Source: Gammaproteobacteria bacterium
GTDB taxonomy: Bacteria > Pseudomonadota > Gammaproteobacteria > Pseudomonadales > Pseudomonadaceae
DNA length: 7,356 bases
Direction: 5' to 3'
Assembly (NCBI GenBank): GCA_012513235.1
Contig: JAAZCO010000351.1
Span: 1 to 7,356, forward strand
The notes beneath the pieces were generated by a model. That model saw only the letters and a list, made by a program, of their open reading frames with translations, was not told the DNA's origin and ran no database searches. The position numbers and the translations under genes were made by a program. Shown piece by piece: positions 1-6,471 of the stretch (the first letter of the stretch is position 1; every line of letters starts with the position of its first letter).

Positions 1-871
1 CATGGCACCAGTCGCCAGCCAGATAGAGTCCGCGTTGTGGATCGGCTAAGTTATCCACAGGTGGATTGAGCGCACCTAAGGCATAACGCCAGCGATGGGC
101 AAAAGCGCTGTCATGTGCCGGTAAGGGCGTGTTAAATAAAGCTGCAAATGCATCGCGAAATGCAGTAATGACCTGCTCTTTTTCATCTTCTAAATGTTGA
201 TCGCTCCAGTGATCACTGGCCCGTAGCATCCAGGTTTGCATCGGGTGTTCGTCGTCTTGGGCCGTCGGGATAATCTCTGCGATAACACTTGTATCAAGCT
301 GGGCAAGATTGGGTGTGGCATTTAAGGGCTGCTTAAAGCCCAATGCCACCATCCATACCGCTTGCATCTTAACTGCTGCTGCTTGTGCTGCTAAATCAGG
401 TGCGCAGGTACTGAGCAATACCTGTGCTTGCGGTGCGGGAATGGCGACAATCAGTTGCTGAAATGGGCCGTGTGCTTGTTCATGTTGGTCATATAATAAC
501 CAGCCATTGTCAGTATGGCTTAAGGCGCGCACTTCACAGGCAAAGTGCGTAGTGATATGACCCAATAGATTACGGGTGAGGGCGCTCATATAGGGTGCGC
601 CGGTCCAATCATATGGGGCACTATCACTGCGGGTGACCCAGCCTGCTTGCTGCCAAGTTTGTAACTCTGCGGTAAAGGCTGGATCTTGAGTGGCAAAGCT
701 TTGCGCACCTAAGTTAACGCGGCCCATATCGCTACGCTTACTGGCTAAGCGCCCGCCACTACCGCGACTTTTTTCAAAGACTTGGACGTTACAGCCTGCT
801 GCGGTCAAGGTTCTGGCCGCGGTAATGCCAGCCATTCCTGCACCAATAATGGCAATTTTAGAAGAAGACAT
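1..871 (-). CDS. FAD-dependent amine-oxidase-like oxidoreductase, partial (C-terminus outside window)
   Basis: The frame is open from an ATG at 869-871 to the window edge, giving 290 codons with no stop. An AAGGAA ribosome site lies just upstream. The N-terminus is a Rossmann dinucleotide fold: a GAGMAG glycine motif at residues 10-15, an acidic strand end at E33, and an RGSGGRL segment at 36-42, typical of FAD/NAD(P) flavoproteins of the amine oxidase/renalase-like group. The last visible residues, GLYLAGDWCH (281-290), are the second FAD-contacting motif, in which Asp287 would touch the ribityl chain. Little is therefore missing; family members I recall are about 320-330 residues. No signal peptide or membrane segment is visible, so it is probably cytosolic. 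The substrate is unknown. It is divergent from the epimerase gene. In Pseudomonas I recall these two beside phr photolyase, a MerR-type regulator and hemH, but none of those is in this window. Confidence 0.9.
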   Translation of the reverse strand, partial: MSSSKIAIIGAGMAGITAARTLTAAGCNVQVFEKSRGSGGRLASKRSDMGRVNLGAQSFATQDPAFTAELQTWQQAGWVTRSDSAPYDWTGAPYMSALTRNLLGHITTHFACEVRALSHTDNGWLLYDQHEQAHGPFQQLIVAIPAPQAQVLLSTCAPDLAAQAAAVKMQAVWMVALGFKQPLNATPNLAQLDTSVIAEIIPTAQDDEHPMQTWMLRASDHWSDQHLEDEKEQVITAFRDAFAALFNTPLPAHDSAFAHRWRYALGALNPPVDNLADPQRGLYLAGDWCH

Positions 872-920
872 AAAAATTCCTTGGAAAATGCGTGGTTACG
901 CAGATAAATGGCTGTGTATA

Positions 921-963
921 ACAAATACTTATACTTAATTGTGCTTATTGTACAAGTATTTGT
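921..963. promoter_or_regulatory. Inverted repeat overlapping the divergent promoters (possible operator)
   Basis: ACAAATACTT (921-930) is matched perfectly by AAGTATTTGT (954-963) across a 23-bp spacer, putting the arms about three helical turns apart. Between them is the 8-bp palindrome TTGTACAA (948-955). The dyad covers the -10 and -35 of the minus-strand promoter and the spacer of the plus-strand promoter. A MerR-family or other dimeric repressor is plausible, but no regulator gene is visible here. Confidence 0.5.
928..955 (-). promoter_or_regulatory. Candidate promoter of the flavoprotein gene
   Basis: Read on the minus strand, a TTGTAC -35 (950-955) and a TATAAG -10 (928-933) are separated by 16 bp, about 55 bp upstream of the start codon. 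The -35 is one side of the TTGTACAA palindrome, whose other side serves the opposite promoter. Assigned from sequence match only. Confidence 0.5.
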
Positions 964-977
964 AGCGGATCTATAGT
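948..977 (+). promoter_or_regulatory. Candidate promoter of the epimerase gene
   Basis: TTGTAC (948-953) and TATAGT (972-977) are 18 bp apart, slightly longer than the sigma-70 optimum. The predicted leader is about 90 nt. It shares the 948-955 palindrome with the divergent flavoprotein promoter, so one bound regulator could affect both genes. Confidence 0.5.
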
Positions 978-1072
978 TTAATGATGACACTAAGCTGGTG
1001 TTGAATAGTTGTTGGTTTGTAAGTGCCTCAAGCTGTTCAATTCGACAGTACAACCTGCAGGAGATCTTCGCG

Positions 1073-1963
1073 ATGCGTATTTTAATAACGGGCGGTACGG
1101 GTCTGATTGGTCGCAACTTATGCACATTATGGTTGGCGCAAGGCCATGAACTCTATGTCTGGAGTCGCAAACCTGAGCAGGTGCGGGCGATCTGCGGTGC
1201 TGCTGTGCGACCTGTAGGCGAATTAAGCGAGTTAAATGCCGTGCCATTGGATGCGGTGATTAATTTAGCTGGCGCACCGATTGCCGATCGGCCTTGGACT
1301 CAAGCGCGTCGGACTTTATTGCGCGACAGTCGTATTGCTTTAACTGAGCGTTTGGTTAGCTGGTTAGCCACTTTGGAGCATAAGCCTGAAGTGTTGATTT
1401 CCGGTTCAGCGGTGGGCTGGTACGGTGATGGTGGTGAGCAACTGTTAACGGAAAGCAGTGCGATTCAGCAGCCTGATTTTGCCACGCAGTTGTGTGCTGA
1501 CTGGGAAGTTGCAGCGCAAGCGGCGCAGCCCTTAGGTATACGTGTGGTATTGGTGCGTACGGGATTAGTACTGACCAGCCAAGGTGGGTTTTTATCGCGA
1601 TTATTACCTGTGTTTCGTTTAGGTCTGGGGGGTAAGCAAGGCAGTGGCCAGCAGTGGATGCCATGGGTGCATTTACATGATGAAGTGGCATTAATTGATC
1701 ATTTATTACACACAGCGGACGCACAAGGTCCATACAATGCTTGCGCACCACAGCCCGAGCGTAATAAAGATTTTGCAAAAATATTGGGTCAGCATGTTCG
1801 ACGTCCGGCCATTATGGCTGCACCGGGTTTTGTCTTGAAAATGATTTTAGGTGACATGGCCGGGCTGTTATTGGGTGGTCAGCATATTCAGCCTGAGCGC
1901 ACCCAAGAGATTGGTTTTGAGTTTAAATATCAAGACCTTCAATCGGCCTTAGCTGACTTGTAA
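1073..1963 (+). CDS. TIGR01777 / YfcH-type epimerase, NAD(P)-binding (extended SDR)
   Basis: The protein has 296 residues, close to the family norm of about 300. I chose the ATG at 1073 because it gives the canonical N-terminus MRILITGGTGLIG and has AGGAGA (1059-1064) 8 nt upstream; an in-frame ATG at 998 would add 25 residues with no family resemblance. The glycine motif GGTGLIG is at residues 7-13. Other family signatures follow: INLAGAPIADRPW, then a GSAVGWYGDGG segment at the active-site strand, then PWVHLHDEV. The C-terminal substrate domain ends with GFEFKYQDLQSALADL, typical of YfcH-like proteins. These are cytosolic atypical/extended short-chain dehydrogenases whose substrate is not established. 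The classical YxxxK pair is not evident. The 3' end overlaps convergent cobA by 15 bp. Confidence 0.93.
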   Translation: MRILITGGTGLIGRNLCTLWLAQGHELYVWSRKPEQVRAICGAAVRPVGELSELNAVPLDAVINLAGAPIADRPWTQARRTLLRDSRIALTERLVSWLATLEHKPEVLISGSAVGWYGDGGEQLLTESSAIQQPDFATQLCADWEVAAQAAQPLGIRVVLVRTGLVLTSQGGFLSRLLPVFRLGLGGKQGSGQQWMPWVHLHDEVALIDHLLHTADAQGPYNACAPQPERNKDFAKILGQHVRRPAIMAAPGFVLKMILGDMAGLLLGGQHIQPERTQEIGFEFKYQDLQSALADL

Positions 1964-2788
1964 TAGGTCATGATCAGCCTGTAATGGCGGGCTGATATGT
2001 GCAGGATGCTGAACCTGCTGCTGCGCAAATAAGCCCACCACATGACCGATCACGGTTAGGGTGGGCGGTGTCAGTTGTGCTGTTGCGGCCATGTCTTGCA
2101 GTTGCGCTAGGGTGCCGCGCACCACTTGCTGATTAGCATAGGTGCCATTACCAATTAACGCAGCTGGCGTATCAGCGGCTAAACCTGCCCGCATCAGGTT
2201 GTTAGAAATATCTTCTAGCGCACTTAAACCCATATAAAACACTAAGGTTTGCTTTGGAGCTGCAAGGCCTTGCCACGGCAGATTCAATGCACCGTCTTTT
2301 TGTAAATGACCGGTAATAAATTGGCACGATTGCGCCACACCACGGTGGGTTAGCGGAATACCTGCGTAAGCGGTGCAACCCGATGCTGCGGTAATTCCCG
2401 GAACGATTTGGCAGCTGATCTGTAACTTGAGCAGATAATCCAACTCTTCAGAGCCACGGCCAAAAATAAAAGGATCGCCACCTTTTAAGCGTGCCACTTT
2501 TAAGCCTTGTTGGGCCAAATCAGCAAGCAGTTGATTGGTATCTTCTTGCGGCACACTGTGATGGCCGCTAGCTTTACCCACATAGTGACGCGCACAACGC
2601 TCTGGAATTAATGCCATGAGTTCGTCGCTGACGAGGCGATCGTAGACCACAGCATCCGCTTGTTGTAGCAAGCTCCAAGCACGCAGGGTTAATAAGCTTG
2701 GATCACCGGGGCCAGCACCAATTAAGGCCACTTCACCAGGAGCAAAGGTTGCATGTAATGCGGCAGGCAAGGGTGTTAGCTGATCCAT
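1949..2788 (-). CDS. cobA: Uroporphyrinogen-III C-methyltransferase (SUMT)
   Basis: A 279-residue single-domain enzyme, the size of stand-alone CobA and lacking the CysG dehydrogenase/ferrochelatase half. It uses two S-adenosylmethionine to methylate uroporphyrinogen III at C2 and C7, giving precorrin-2 for sirohaem, cobalamin or haem d1. Visible motifs: VALIGAGPGDP (20-30) at the N-terminal SAM-binding loop; YDRLVS (49-54); GKASGHHSVPQEDTN (71-85); the hallmark RLKGGDPFIFGRG (100-112); and VPGITAASGCTAYAGIPLTHR (from about 129), which shapes the active site. The ATG at 2788 has a GGAG site 6 nt upstream. It is cytosolic. NirE is a close paralogue used for haem d1, but no nir genes adjoin, so a general or assimilatory role is more likely. 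The stop codon lies inside the end of the convergent epimerase gene. Confidence 0.95.
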   Translation of the reverse strand: MDQLTPLPAALHATFAPGEVALIGAGPGDPSLLTLRAWSLLQQADAVVYDRLVSDELMALIPERCARHYVGKASGHHSVPQEDTNQLLADLAQQGLKVARLKGGDPFIFGRGSEELDYLLKLQISCQIVPGITAASGCTAYAGIPLTHRGVAQSCQFITGHLQKDGALNLPWQGLAAPKQTLVFYMGLSALEDISNNLMRAGLAADTPAALIGNGTYANQQVVRGTLAQLQDMAATAQLTPPTLTVIGHVVGLFAQQQVQHPAHISPPLQADHDLLQVS

Positions 2789-3082
2789 ATCGGCTCCGAA
2801 GTGCGTGAAAATAAGTGGCGTTGCTGTCGCCTAAACCTATTGTCTGCAGCACAGTGATACGAACCGTTTAAGGTGCGGTGTGTCAGAGCATTTGGGTGTA
2901 TTGAGGCAGTTGATATAATAATAGCATTCGTTATTCTTTTCGGTTATATCAATTTGTTATAGCGATAAAACTGAATATCAAGCCACAGCACACATATAGC
3001 TACGCGGACTTGAGCTAGAAGAGGACAATGAAGTGCGGGCAGTATTGCATGCAAGGTGGTCTATGGCAGGGTGCCAGCAGGC
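2789..3082 (-). promoter_or_regulatory. Long upstream region of cobA with AT-rich control segment
   Basis: No convincing gene lies in these 294 bp. The AT-rich part (about 2911-2975) holds overlapping TATTAT -10-like hexamers on the minus strand (2915-2923) without a good -35, as expected for an activator-dependent promoter. Just upstream, in the -35 zone, the pentamer GTTAT (plus strand) occurs at 2930-2934, 2943-2947 and 2956-2960, exactly 13 bp apart. A LysR-type activator such as CysB would fit, since sirohaem is needed for sulfite reductase, but this is inference. The predicted leader of more than 120 nt shows no riboswitch I can recognise. Confidence 0.4.
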
Positions 3083-3083
3083 T

Positions 3084-3122
3084 GGAAAACTTAGCGCAAG
3101 GGCACTGAGTGCTTGCGCTAAG
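3084..3122 (-). terminator. Intrinsic terminator of the cytochrome c-551 gene
   Basis: CTTAGCGCAAG (3090-3100) pairs perfectly with CTTGCGCTAAG (3112-3122), an 11-bp stem with an 11-nt loop. Read on the minus strand the stem is followed at once by TTTT (from 3089 downward), 24 bp past the cytochrome stop codon. There is no T run on the plus-strand side, so it is directional. It should insulate cobA from cytochrome transcription. Confidence 0.8.
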
Positions 3123-3146
3123 TAGAGAGGCTGATGCCTAGAACCT

Positions 3147-3461
3147 CTAGTTGAGGCTGAGTACCCACTCCGCCAGAATGCGCGCTTCGTCTTCGGTAAC
3201 TTGGTTAGGTGGCATCGGAATTGGCCCCCACAGACCAGCATTACCGTTTTTGATATGCAGAGCCAGTGTTGCCGCCGCGCCTTCTACGCCAGCATTTTTC
3301 GCTGCGACATCTTTCAGCGCTGGGCCAACCATTTTATTATCGATGGAATGGCAGGCGACGCAGGCGTTACTTTTAAAAATGGTTTCACCATCGCTCGCGA
3401 GTGCCGGTTGTGCAGCAAATGCAACACCCATAACTAACAATGGCATTAAGAACTTTTTCAT
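3147..3461 (-). CDS. nirM: Cytochrome c-551 precursor (cytochrome c8 type)
   Basis: 104 residues. A signal peptide (MKKF basic start, hydrophobic core, ALA at 20-22) would be cleaved before Ser23, leaving an 82-residue mature protein, the usual c-551 length. The haem site is CVACH (34-38), with His38 as proximal ligand. The axial Met is in GPIPMPP at residue 83, which is Met61 in mature numbering, the classical c-551 position. The WVLSLN end matches the family C-terminus. It is a small periplasmic electron carrier that, in Pseudomonas, donates electrons to nitrite reductase cd1 or oxidases. GAGGAA lies 5 nt before the ATG. Here it stands alone with its own terminator rather than in a nir operon, so the nirM symbol rests on protein type, not context. 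No convincing ANR/FNR box is visible upstream. Confidence 0.93.
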   Translation of the reverse strand: MKKFLMPLLVMGVAFAAQPALASDGETIFKSNACVACHSIDNKMVGPALKDVAAKNAGVEGAAATLALHIKNGNAGLWGPIPMPPNQVTEDEARILAEWVLSLN

Positions 3462-3511
3462 CGGTATTCCTCAAGGCTAATAAGTGCTGTTGTGTAGCAT
3501 CACTTAGGGTT

Positions 3512-3546
3512 GGCTCAATACAGTCGCTTTAGATTGAGCCGTATTG
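3512..3546 (-). repeat. Overlapping inverted repeats in the c-551 leader
   Basis: GGCTCAAT (3512-3519) pairs with ATTGAGCC (3533-3540). A competing pair, CAATAC (3516-3521) with GTATTG (3541-3546), uses some of the same bases. The two stems are mutually exclusive in a transcript. They lie about 50-85 bp upstream of the cytochrome start, downstream of a possible TTGAAT-N18-TAATAT promoter on the minus strand. Function unknown. Confidence 0.4.
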
Positions 3547-3575
3547 ATATTAAATTTAGCAGTTACAGTGATTCA

Positions 3576-3647
3576 AACCTTGTCCTTGATCATCTTTGGG
3601 CTCTAAAGCGCTGCGCTAGATAGGTGCCAAGAGCCTGAATCAAGGTT
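3576..3647 (-). repeat. Nested inverted repeats at the 3' end of the SCO gene
   Basis: Three nested pairs: AACCTTG (3576-3582) with CAAGGTT (3641-3647); GGCTCT (3599-3604) with AGAGCC (3630-3635); and AGCG with CGCT (3607-3610/3614-3617). The outer arm overlaps the last SCO codons. On the minus strand no T tract follows the GC-rich stem, so a normal intrinsic terminator is not supported; it may be a transcript 3' structure or a processing site. Confidence 0.35.
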
Positions 3648-4281
3648 GGTTATTGGTGAATAATTTTGGTAGTTGTTCCGCTAATTTGCGTATATCCAGT
3701 GGTGCACGAATAAAGCCATACTGCCGGCCATCCGGGCTGAGAATGGCCAAGTTACCGCTATGGTCAACGGTGTAACGCGCCTGACTGGTATCGCCAGGTA
3801 TAAAGGGAATACTCAAGGCATTACTTAAGCTTTGAATATCCGCCAGTTCGCCAGTTAAGCCAATAAATTCTGGATCAAAATATTGCAAATACAGTTGTAA
3901 TTGTTCAGTGGTATCGCGATTTGGATCCACGCTCACCATTAAAATTTGCAGATTATCTTTGGCTGCATCGGGCAGTAGTTTTTTCAACTGACGTAATTCG
4001 GCCAAGGTGGTGGGGCAAATATCAGGGCAAAAGGTGTAGCCGAAAAAGACTAAGCTCCATTGGCCGGTCAAGGCTTGGGTATTCTGTTGAGTACCTTGCG
4101 TGGTGGCGAGTTGTAAGGCCGGCAATTCACGGCTGTGAGGTAGCGTAATAATGCCCGCTTCACGTAAGGCTTGATCGTTATCTGCAGTGAAATAATGACC
4201 TGCTAATAAGCCAAGCGCGGTGGCACATAAGACCCCGATCAGGCTAAAAATAAATAAACGGCCTTTCTTTGAATACGACAT
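3640..4281 (-). CDS. SCO1/SenC/PrrC family copper chaperone for cytochrome oxidase assembly
   Basis: 213 residues from the ATG at 4279-4281, which has AAGGAAG a few nt upstream. An in-frame ATG at 4335 would add 18 residues ahead of the basic, hydrophobic N-terminus and has no support. Residues 9-28 form a single membrane anchor; the rest is a periplasmic thioredoxin-like domain. The copper site is complete: CPDIC gives Cys85 and Cys89, and VDHSG gives His174. GYTFCPDICPTTLAEL and VSVDPNRDT are typical of the family. It delivers copper to the CuA site of cytochrome c oxidase or acts as a thiol reductase for it. It lies 178 bp upstream of the c-551 gene on the same strand, so both concern periplasmic respiration, though the c-551 gene probably has its own promoter. 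Confidence 0.94.
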   Translation of the reverse strand: MSYSKKGRLFIFSLIGVLCATALGLLAGHYFTADNDQALREAGIITLPHSRELPALQLATTQGTQQNTQALTGQWSLVFFGYTFCPDICPTTLAELRQLKKLLPDAAKDNLQILMVSVDPNRDTTEQLQLYLQYFDPEFIGLTGELADIQSLSNALSIPFIPGDTSQARYTVDHSGNLAILSPDGRQYGFIRAPLDIRKLAEQLPKLFTNNQP

Positions 4282-4333
4282 ATAACTTCCTTCGTGAGAG
4301 TTAAAACGGTACGACAAGCAGGACGCACTCAGC

Positions 4334-4339
4334 ATTATA
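4334..4339 (-). promoter_or_regulatory. Candidate -10 element for the SCO gene
   Basis: A perfect TATAAT on the minus strand, about 53 bp before the SCO start codon. The -35 region is weak. A second TATAAT on the same strand at 4406-4411 sits between the arms of a 6-bp inverted repeat (ACACAG 4400-4405, CTGTGT 4415-4420) and could be a distal promoter. Confidence 0.45.
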
Positions 4340-4483
4340 GGATGCTCTGCGCTGCAGTACTTGTGTCGAGATGTCGCGGTGGCTGCTAGTCGCTCAAATA
4401 CACAGATTATAAGCCTGTGTGACTGCTCACAAATACAGCTAAGACTGTGGCCTAAGCTGTGCCGTGTTTTATCTGTGGCCTGT

Positions 4484-4489
4484 TACACT
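4484..4489 (+). promoter_or_regulatory. Candidate -10 element for srkA
   Basis: TACACT preceded by TG one base upstream (extended -10, TGTTACACT), 26 bp before the srkA start. No good -35 is visible, which an extended -10 can tolerate. CTGTGGCCT occurs at 4473-4481, in the spacer, and again at 4445-4453. Confidence 0.45.
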
Positions 4490-4515
4490 CTGCGGCTCAT
4501 GTAAAGGAGTTTGCC

Positions 4516-5493
4516 ATGTCTGCGCATCCGTTTGCTGCACTGACCCCCGATTTAGTTTTAGATGCAGTTGAAAGCTTAGGCTTTTTAAGTGATGCGCGCG
4601 TGTTGGCGCTAAACAGCTACGAAAACCGTGTTTACCAAGTAGGGATTGAAGATAAAACGCCTTTAATTGCTAAGTTTTATCGCCCCGAGCGCTGGAGTGA
4701 TGCGCAGATCTTAGAAGAGCATGCCTTTTCCTTTGAACTGGCTGATTGCGATGTGCCTTTGGTTGCACCGATGCAACATGATGGTCAGAGCTTATTTGAG
4801 CATGCGGGTTTTCGCTTTGCTTTATTTGAGCGTCGCGGTGGTCGTGCCCCAGAACCGGGTAATTTAGATCAGCTGTATCGTTTAGGGCAGTTGCTGGGAC
4901 GTTTACATGCGGTGGGTGCGAGCAAGCCTTTTGTGGAACGTCCTGAGCTCAATGTGGCGACTTACGGACATGCGTCGTTTGAGCGTTTATGCAGTGGTGA
5001 ACATGTACCCAAAAGTTTGCGTCCAGCTTGGGAGTCGGTGGTACGTGACTTGCTCATTAGGGTAGAAGAGATCTTTGCGGCGCATCCTTACACGGCTATT
5101 CGAGTGCATGGCGACTGCCATCCGGGTAACTTGCTGTGCCGTGATGAAAGCTTCTTTATGGTGGATCTCGATGACTGCCGGATGGGGCCAGCGATTCAAG
5201 ATTTATGGATGATGCTGGCGGGTGACTATCAGGAGCGATTATCGCAACTGTCTGAGTTGGTCGATGGTTATCAAGAGTTTTATGATTTTTCCCCGCGCGA
5301 ATTGCCCCTGATTGAAGCTTTACGTGCTTTGCGTTTGCTGCATTACAGTGCATGGCTGGCGCAGCGTTGGGATGATCCTGCTTTCCCACAAAGCTTTCCT
5401 TGGTTTGGTACTGAGCGCTATTGGGGCGAGCAGATTTTGATTTTGCGTGAACAGCGTGCGGCTTTGGATGAGCCTTTTTTAAAGCTTTTTTAA
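4516..5493 (+). CDS. srkA: Stress response serine/threonine protein kinase SrkA (YihE family)
   Basis: 325 residues; the E. coli protein is about 328. I chose the ATG at 4516 because AAAGGAG (4503-4509) lies 6 nt upstream; an in-frame ATG at 4459 would add 19 non-family residues. The fold is aminoglycoside-phosphotransferase-like: SYENRVYQV (34-42) forms the nucleotide loop and Lys53 in LIAKFYRPERWS is the likely ATP-contacting lysine. HGDCHPGN (198-205) is the catalytic loop with Asp200, and VDLDDCRMGP (216-225) gives the metal-binding Asp217. The protein is cytosolic. In E. coli it protects cells from stress-induced death by opposing the MazEF pathway and affects Cpx signalling; the same role here is inferred from family membership. 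It is followed by rarD after 69 bp, an order I recall from Pseudomonas. Confidence 0.94.
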   Translation: MSAHPFAALTPDLVLDAVESLGFLSDARVLALNSYENRVYQVGIEDKTPLIAKFYRPERWSDAQILEEHAFSFELADCDVPLVAPMQHDGQSLFEHAGFRFALFERRGGRAPEPGNLDQLYRLGQLLGRLHAVGASKPFVERPELNVATYGHASFERLCSGEHVPKSLRPAWESVVRDLLIRVEEIFAAHPYTAIRVHGDCHPGNLLCRDESFFMVDLDDCRMGPAIQDLWMMLAGDYQERLSQLSELVDGYQEFYDFSPRELPLIEALRALRLLHYSAWLAQRWDDPAFPQSFPWFGTERYWGEQILILREQRAALDEPFLKLF

Positions 5494-5501
5494 TAAGGTG
5501 C

Positions 5502-5530
5502 AAGACACTGATGTCGAGGCAGCCTAGAAT
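5502..5530 (+). promoter_or_regulatory. Candidate rarD promoter
   Basis: AAGACA (5502-5507) and TAGAAT (5525-5530) are separated by 17 bp, in the srkA-rarD gap. It would give a leader of about 25 nt. rarD could also be read through from srkA, as no terminator is seen between them. Confidence 0.4.
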
Positions 5531-5544
5531 AAACTGAATTTTTC

Positions 5545-5558
5545 GTTAGCTGGCTAAC
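5545..5558 (+). promoter_or_regulatory. Dyad at the ribosome-binding position of rarD
   Basis: GTTAGC-TG-GCTAAC is a perfect 6-bp dyad ending 4 nt before the rarD ATG. No Shine-Dalgarno sequence is present where one would be expected. A protein binding this site would block initiation. The 2-bp loop is too tight for a full RNA hairpin, so a DNA site is more likely than an RNA one. Confidence 0.4.
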
Positions 5559-5562
5559 TAAT

Positions 5563-6471
5563 ATGAGTGTTACACCCAATCCCCGTCGCGGTTATATCCT
5601 TGGTCTCTTTGCTTATTGTATTTGGGGCATGTTCCCGCTGTACTTTAAAACCTTAGATGGCATACCTTCTCAAGAAGTGATTGTGCATCGTGTGCTGTGG
5701 TCGGCCTTGTTTAGCGCCGGCCTGTTATTGATTTGGCAGCATAAAAACTGGTGGCAAGAGCTGTACAGTCATCCCAAACGTTTTCTGGTATTAGCCGCCT
5801 CAGGTACGTTAATTGCGAGTAACTGGCTGATTTATGTCTGGTCGGTGCATAACGACCGTATGGTTGAGGCCAGTTTGGGTTATTACATTAATCCATTGGT
5901 GAACGTCCTATTGGCCATGTTGTTTTTGCGTGAGCGTTTACGGCGTTTGCAATGGGTGGCGATTGCTTTAGCGGCTATAGGTGTGGGTCTGCAGGTGTGG
6001 AGCTTTGGCGAGGTGCCGTGGATTTCTTTGGCCTTGGCCTGTTCATTTGGTTTTTATGGTTTGATTCGCAAACAAGCGCCGGTTGCAGCTTTACCAGGAC
6101 TCACTGTGGAAACCTGGATGTTGGTGCCTGTGGCGTTAGGCTGGCTGTGGCTTAATCCGCAAGCGATGAGTATGCAAAGTGAGTTTTTAGGCAGTGGGCA
6201 GATGTTGTGGTTAGCTGCAGCAGGGCCAGTGACCTTAATACCCTTATTGTGCTTTAACGGTGCTGCTAAACACTTACCTTATGCTTCGTTAGCGTTTTTG
6301 CAGTACATCACGCCGACCTTACTGTTGTTACTGGCGGTGCTGGTGTTTAACGAGCCATTTGCGGCGCAATCGTTAATCTTTTTTGGCTTTATTTGGGCAG
6401 GCTTGGCTGTGTATAGCTGGGATGCTTTGCGGGTCTTAAAGCATGGCCGTAAAACGCTTACGAAAAAGTAA
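5563..6471 (+). CDS. rarD: RarD, EamA/DMT-superfamily permease
   Basis: 302 residues; E. coli RarD is about 296. It is an inner-membrane protein with about ten hydrophobic helices forming two EamA-like halves. Diagnostic segments: YCIWGMFPLYFK (18-29), HRVLWS, ASNWLIYVWSVHNDRMVEASLGYYINPLVNVLL (spanning helix ends from about residue 85), LRERLRRLQWVA, SFGFYGLIRK, VTLIPLLCFNGAAKHLPYASLAFLQYITPT near the C-terminal half. It is named for a chloramphenicol-sensitivity phenotype; the natural substrate is not established. The start codon lacks a clear Shine-Dalgarno site. The final Lys-Lys-stop codons (6463-6471) lie inside a 19-bp sequence repeated exactly at 6624-6642, so the 3' end of the gene has probably been shaped by the adjacent repeat array. 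Confidence 0.95.
   Translation: MSVTPNPRRGYILGLFAYCIWGMFPLYFKTLDGIPSQEVIVHRVLWSALFSAGLLLIWQHKNWWQELYSHPKRFLVLAASGTLIASNWLIYVWSVHNDRMVEASLGYYINPLVNVLLAMLFLRERLRRLQWVAIALAAIGVGLQVWSFGEVPWISLALACSFGFYGLIRKQAPVAALPGLTVETWMLVPVALGWLWLNPQAMSMQSEFLGSGQMLWLAAAGPVTLIPLLCFNGAAKHLPYASLAFLQYITPTLLLLLAVLVFNEPFAAQSLIFFGFIWAGLAVYSWDALRVLKHGRKTLTKK

Noticed and set aside
51..66. Perfect DnaA box TTATCCACA within the flavoprotein gene, forming ATCCAC-AG-GTGGAT
   Set aside because: It is a single site in a conserved coding stretch (NPPVDNL) with no second box nearby; a chance or codon-driven match is the simplest reading.
3028..3108. 26-codon plus-strand ORF starting MKCGQYC with a purine-rich GAAGAGG upstream
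   Set aside because: The ribosome-site spacing is very short, the ORF ends inside the minus-strand terminator stem, and it resembles nothing I recognise.
3541..3600. ANR/FNR box upstream of c-551 (TTGAT-N4-ATCAA)
   Set aside because: Only half-matches such as TTGTC-N4-ATCAT are present; no acceptable full site.
4445..4481. Direct repeat CTGTGGCCT upstream of srkA
   Set aside because: Two 9-bp copies 28 bp apart with no dyad symmetry or known regulator; too weak to call an operator.
5156..5503. Minus-strand open frame across the end of srkA
   Set aside because: Antisense shadow of a well-supported gene, low-complexity composition, no ribosome site or family resemblance.
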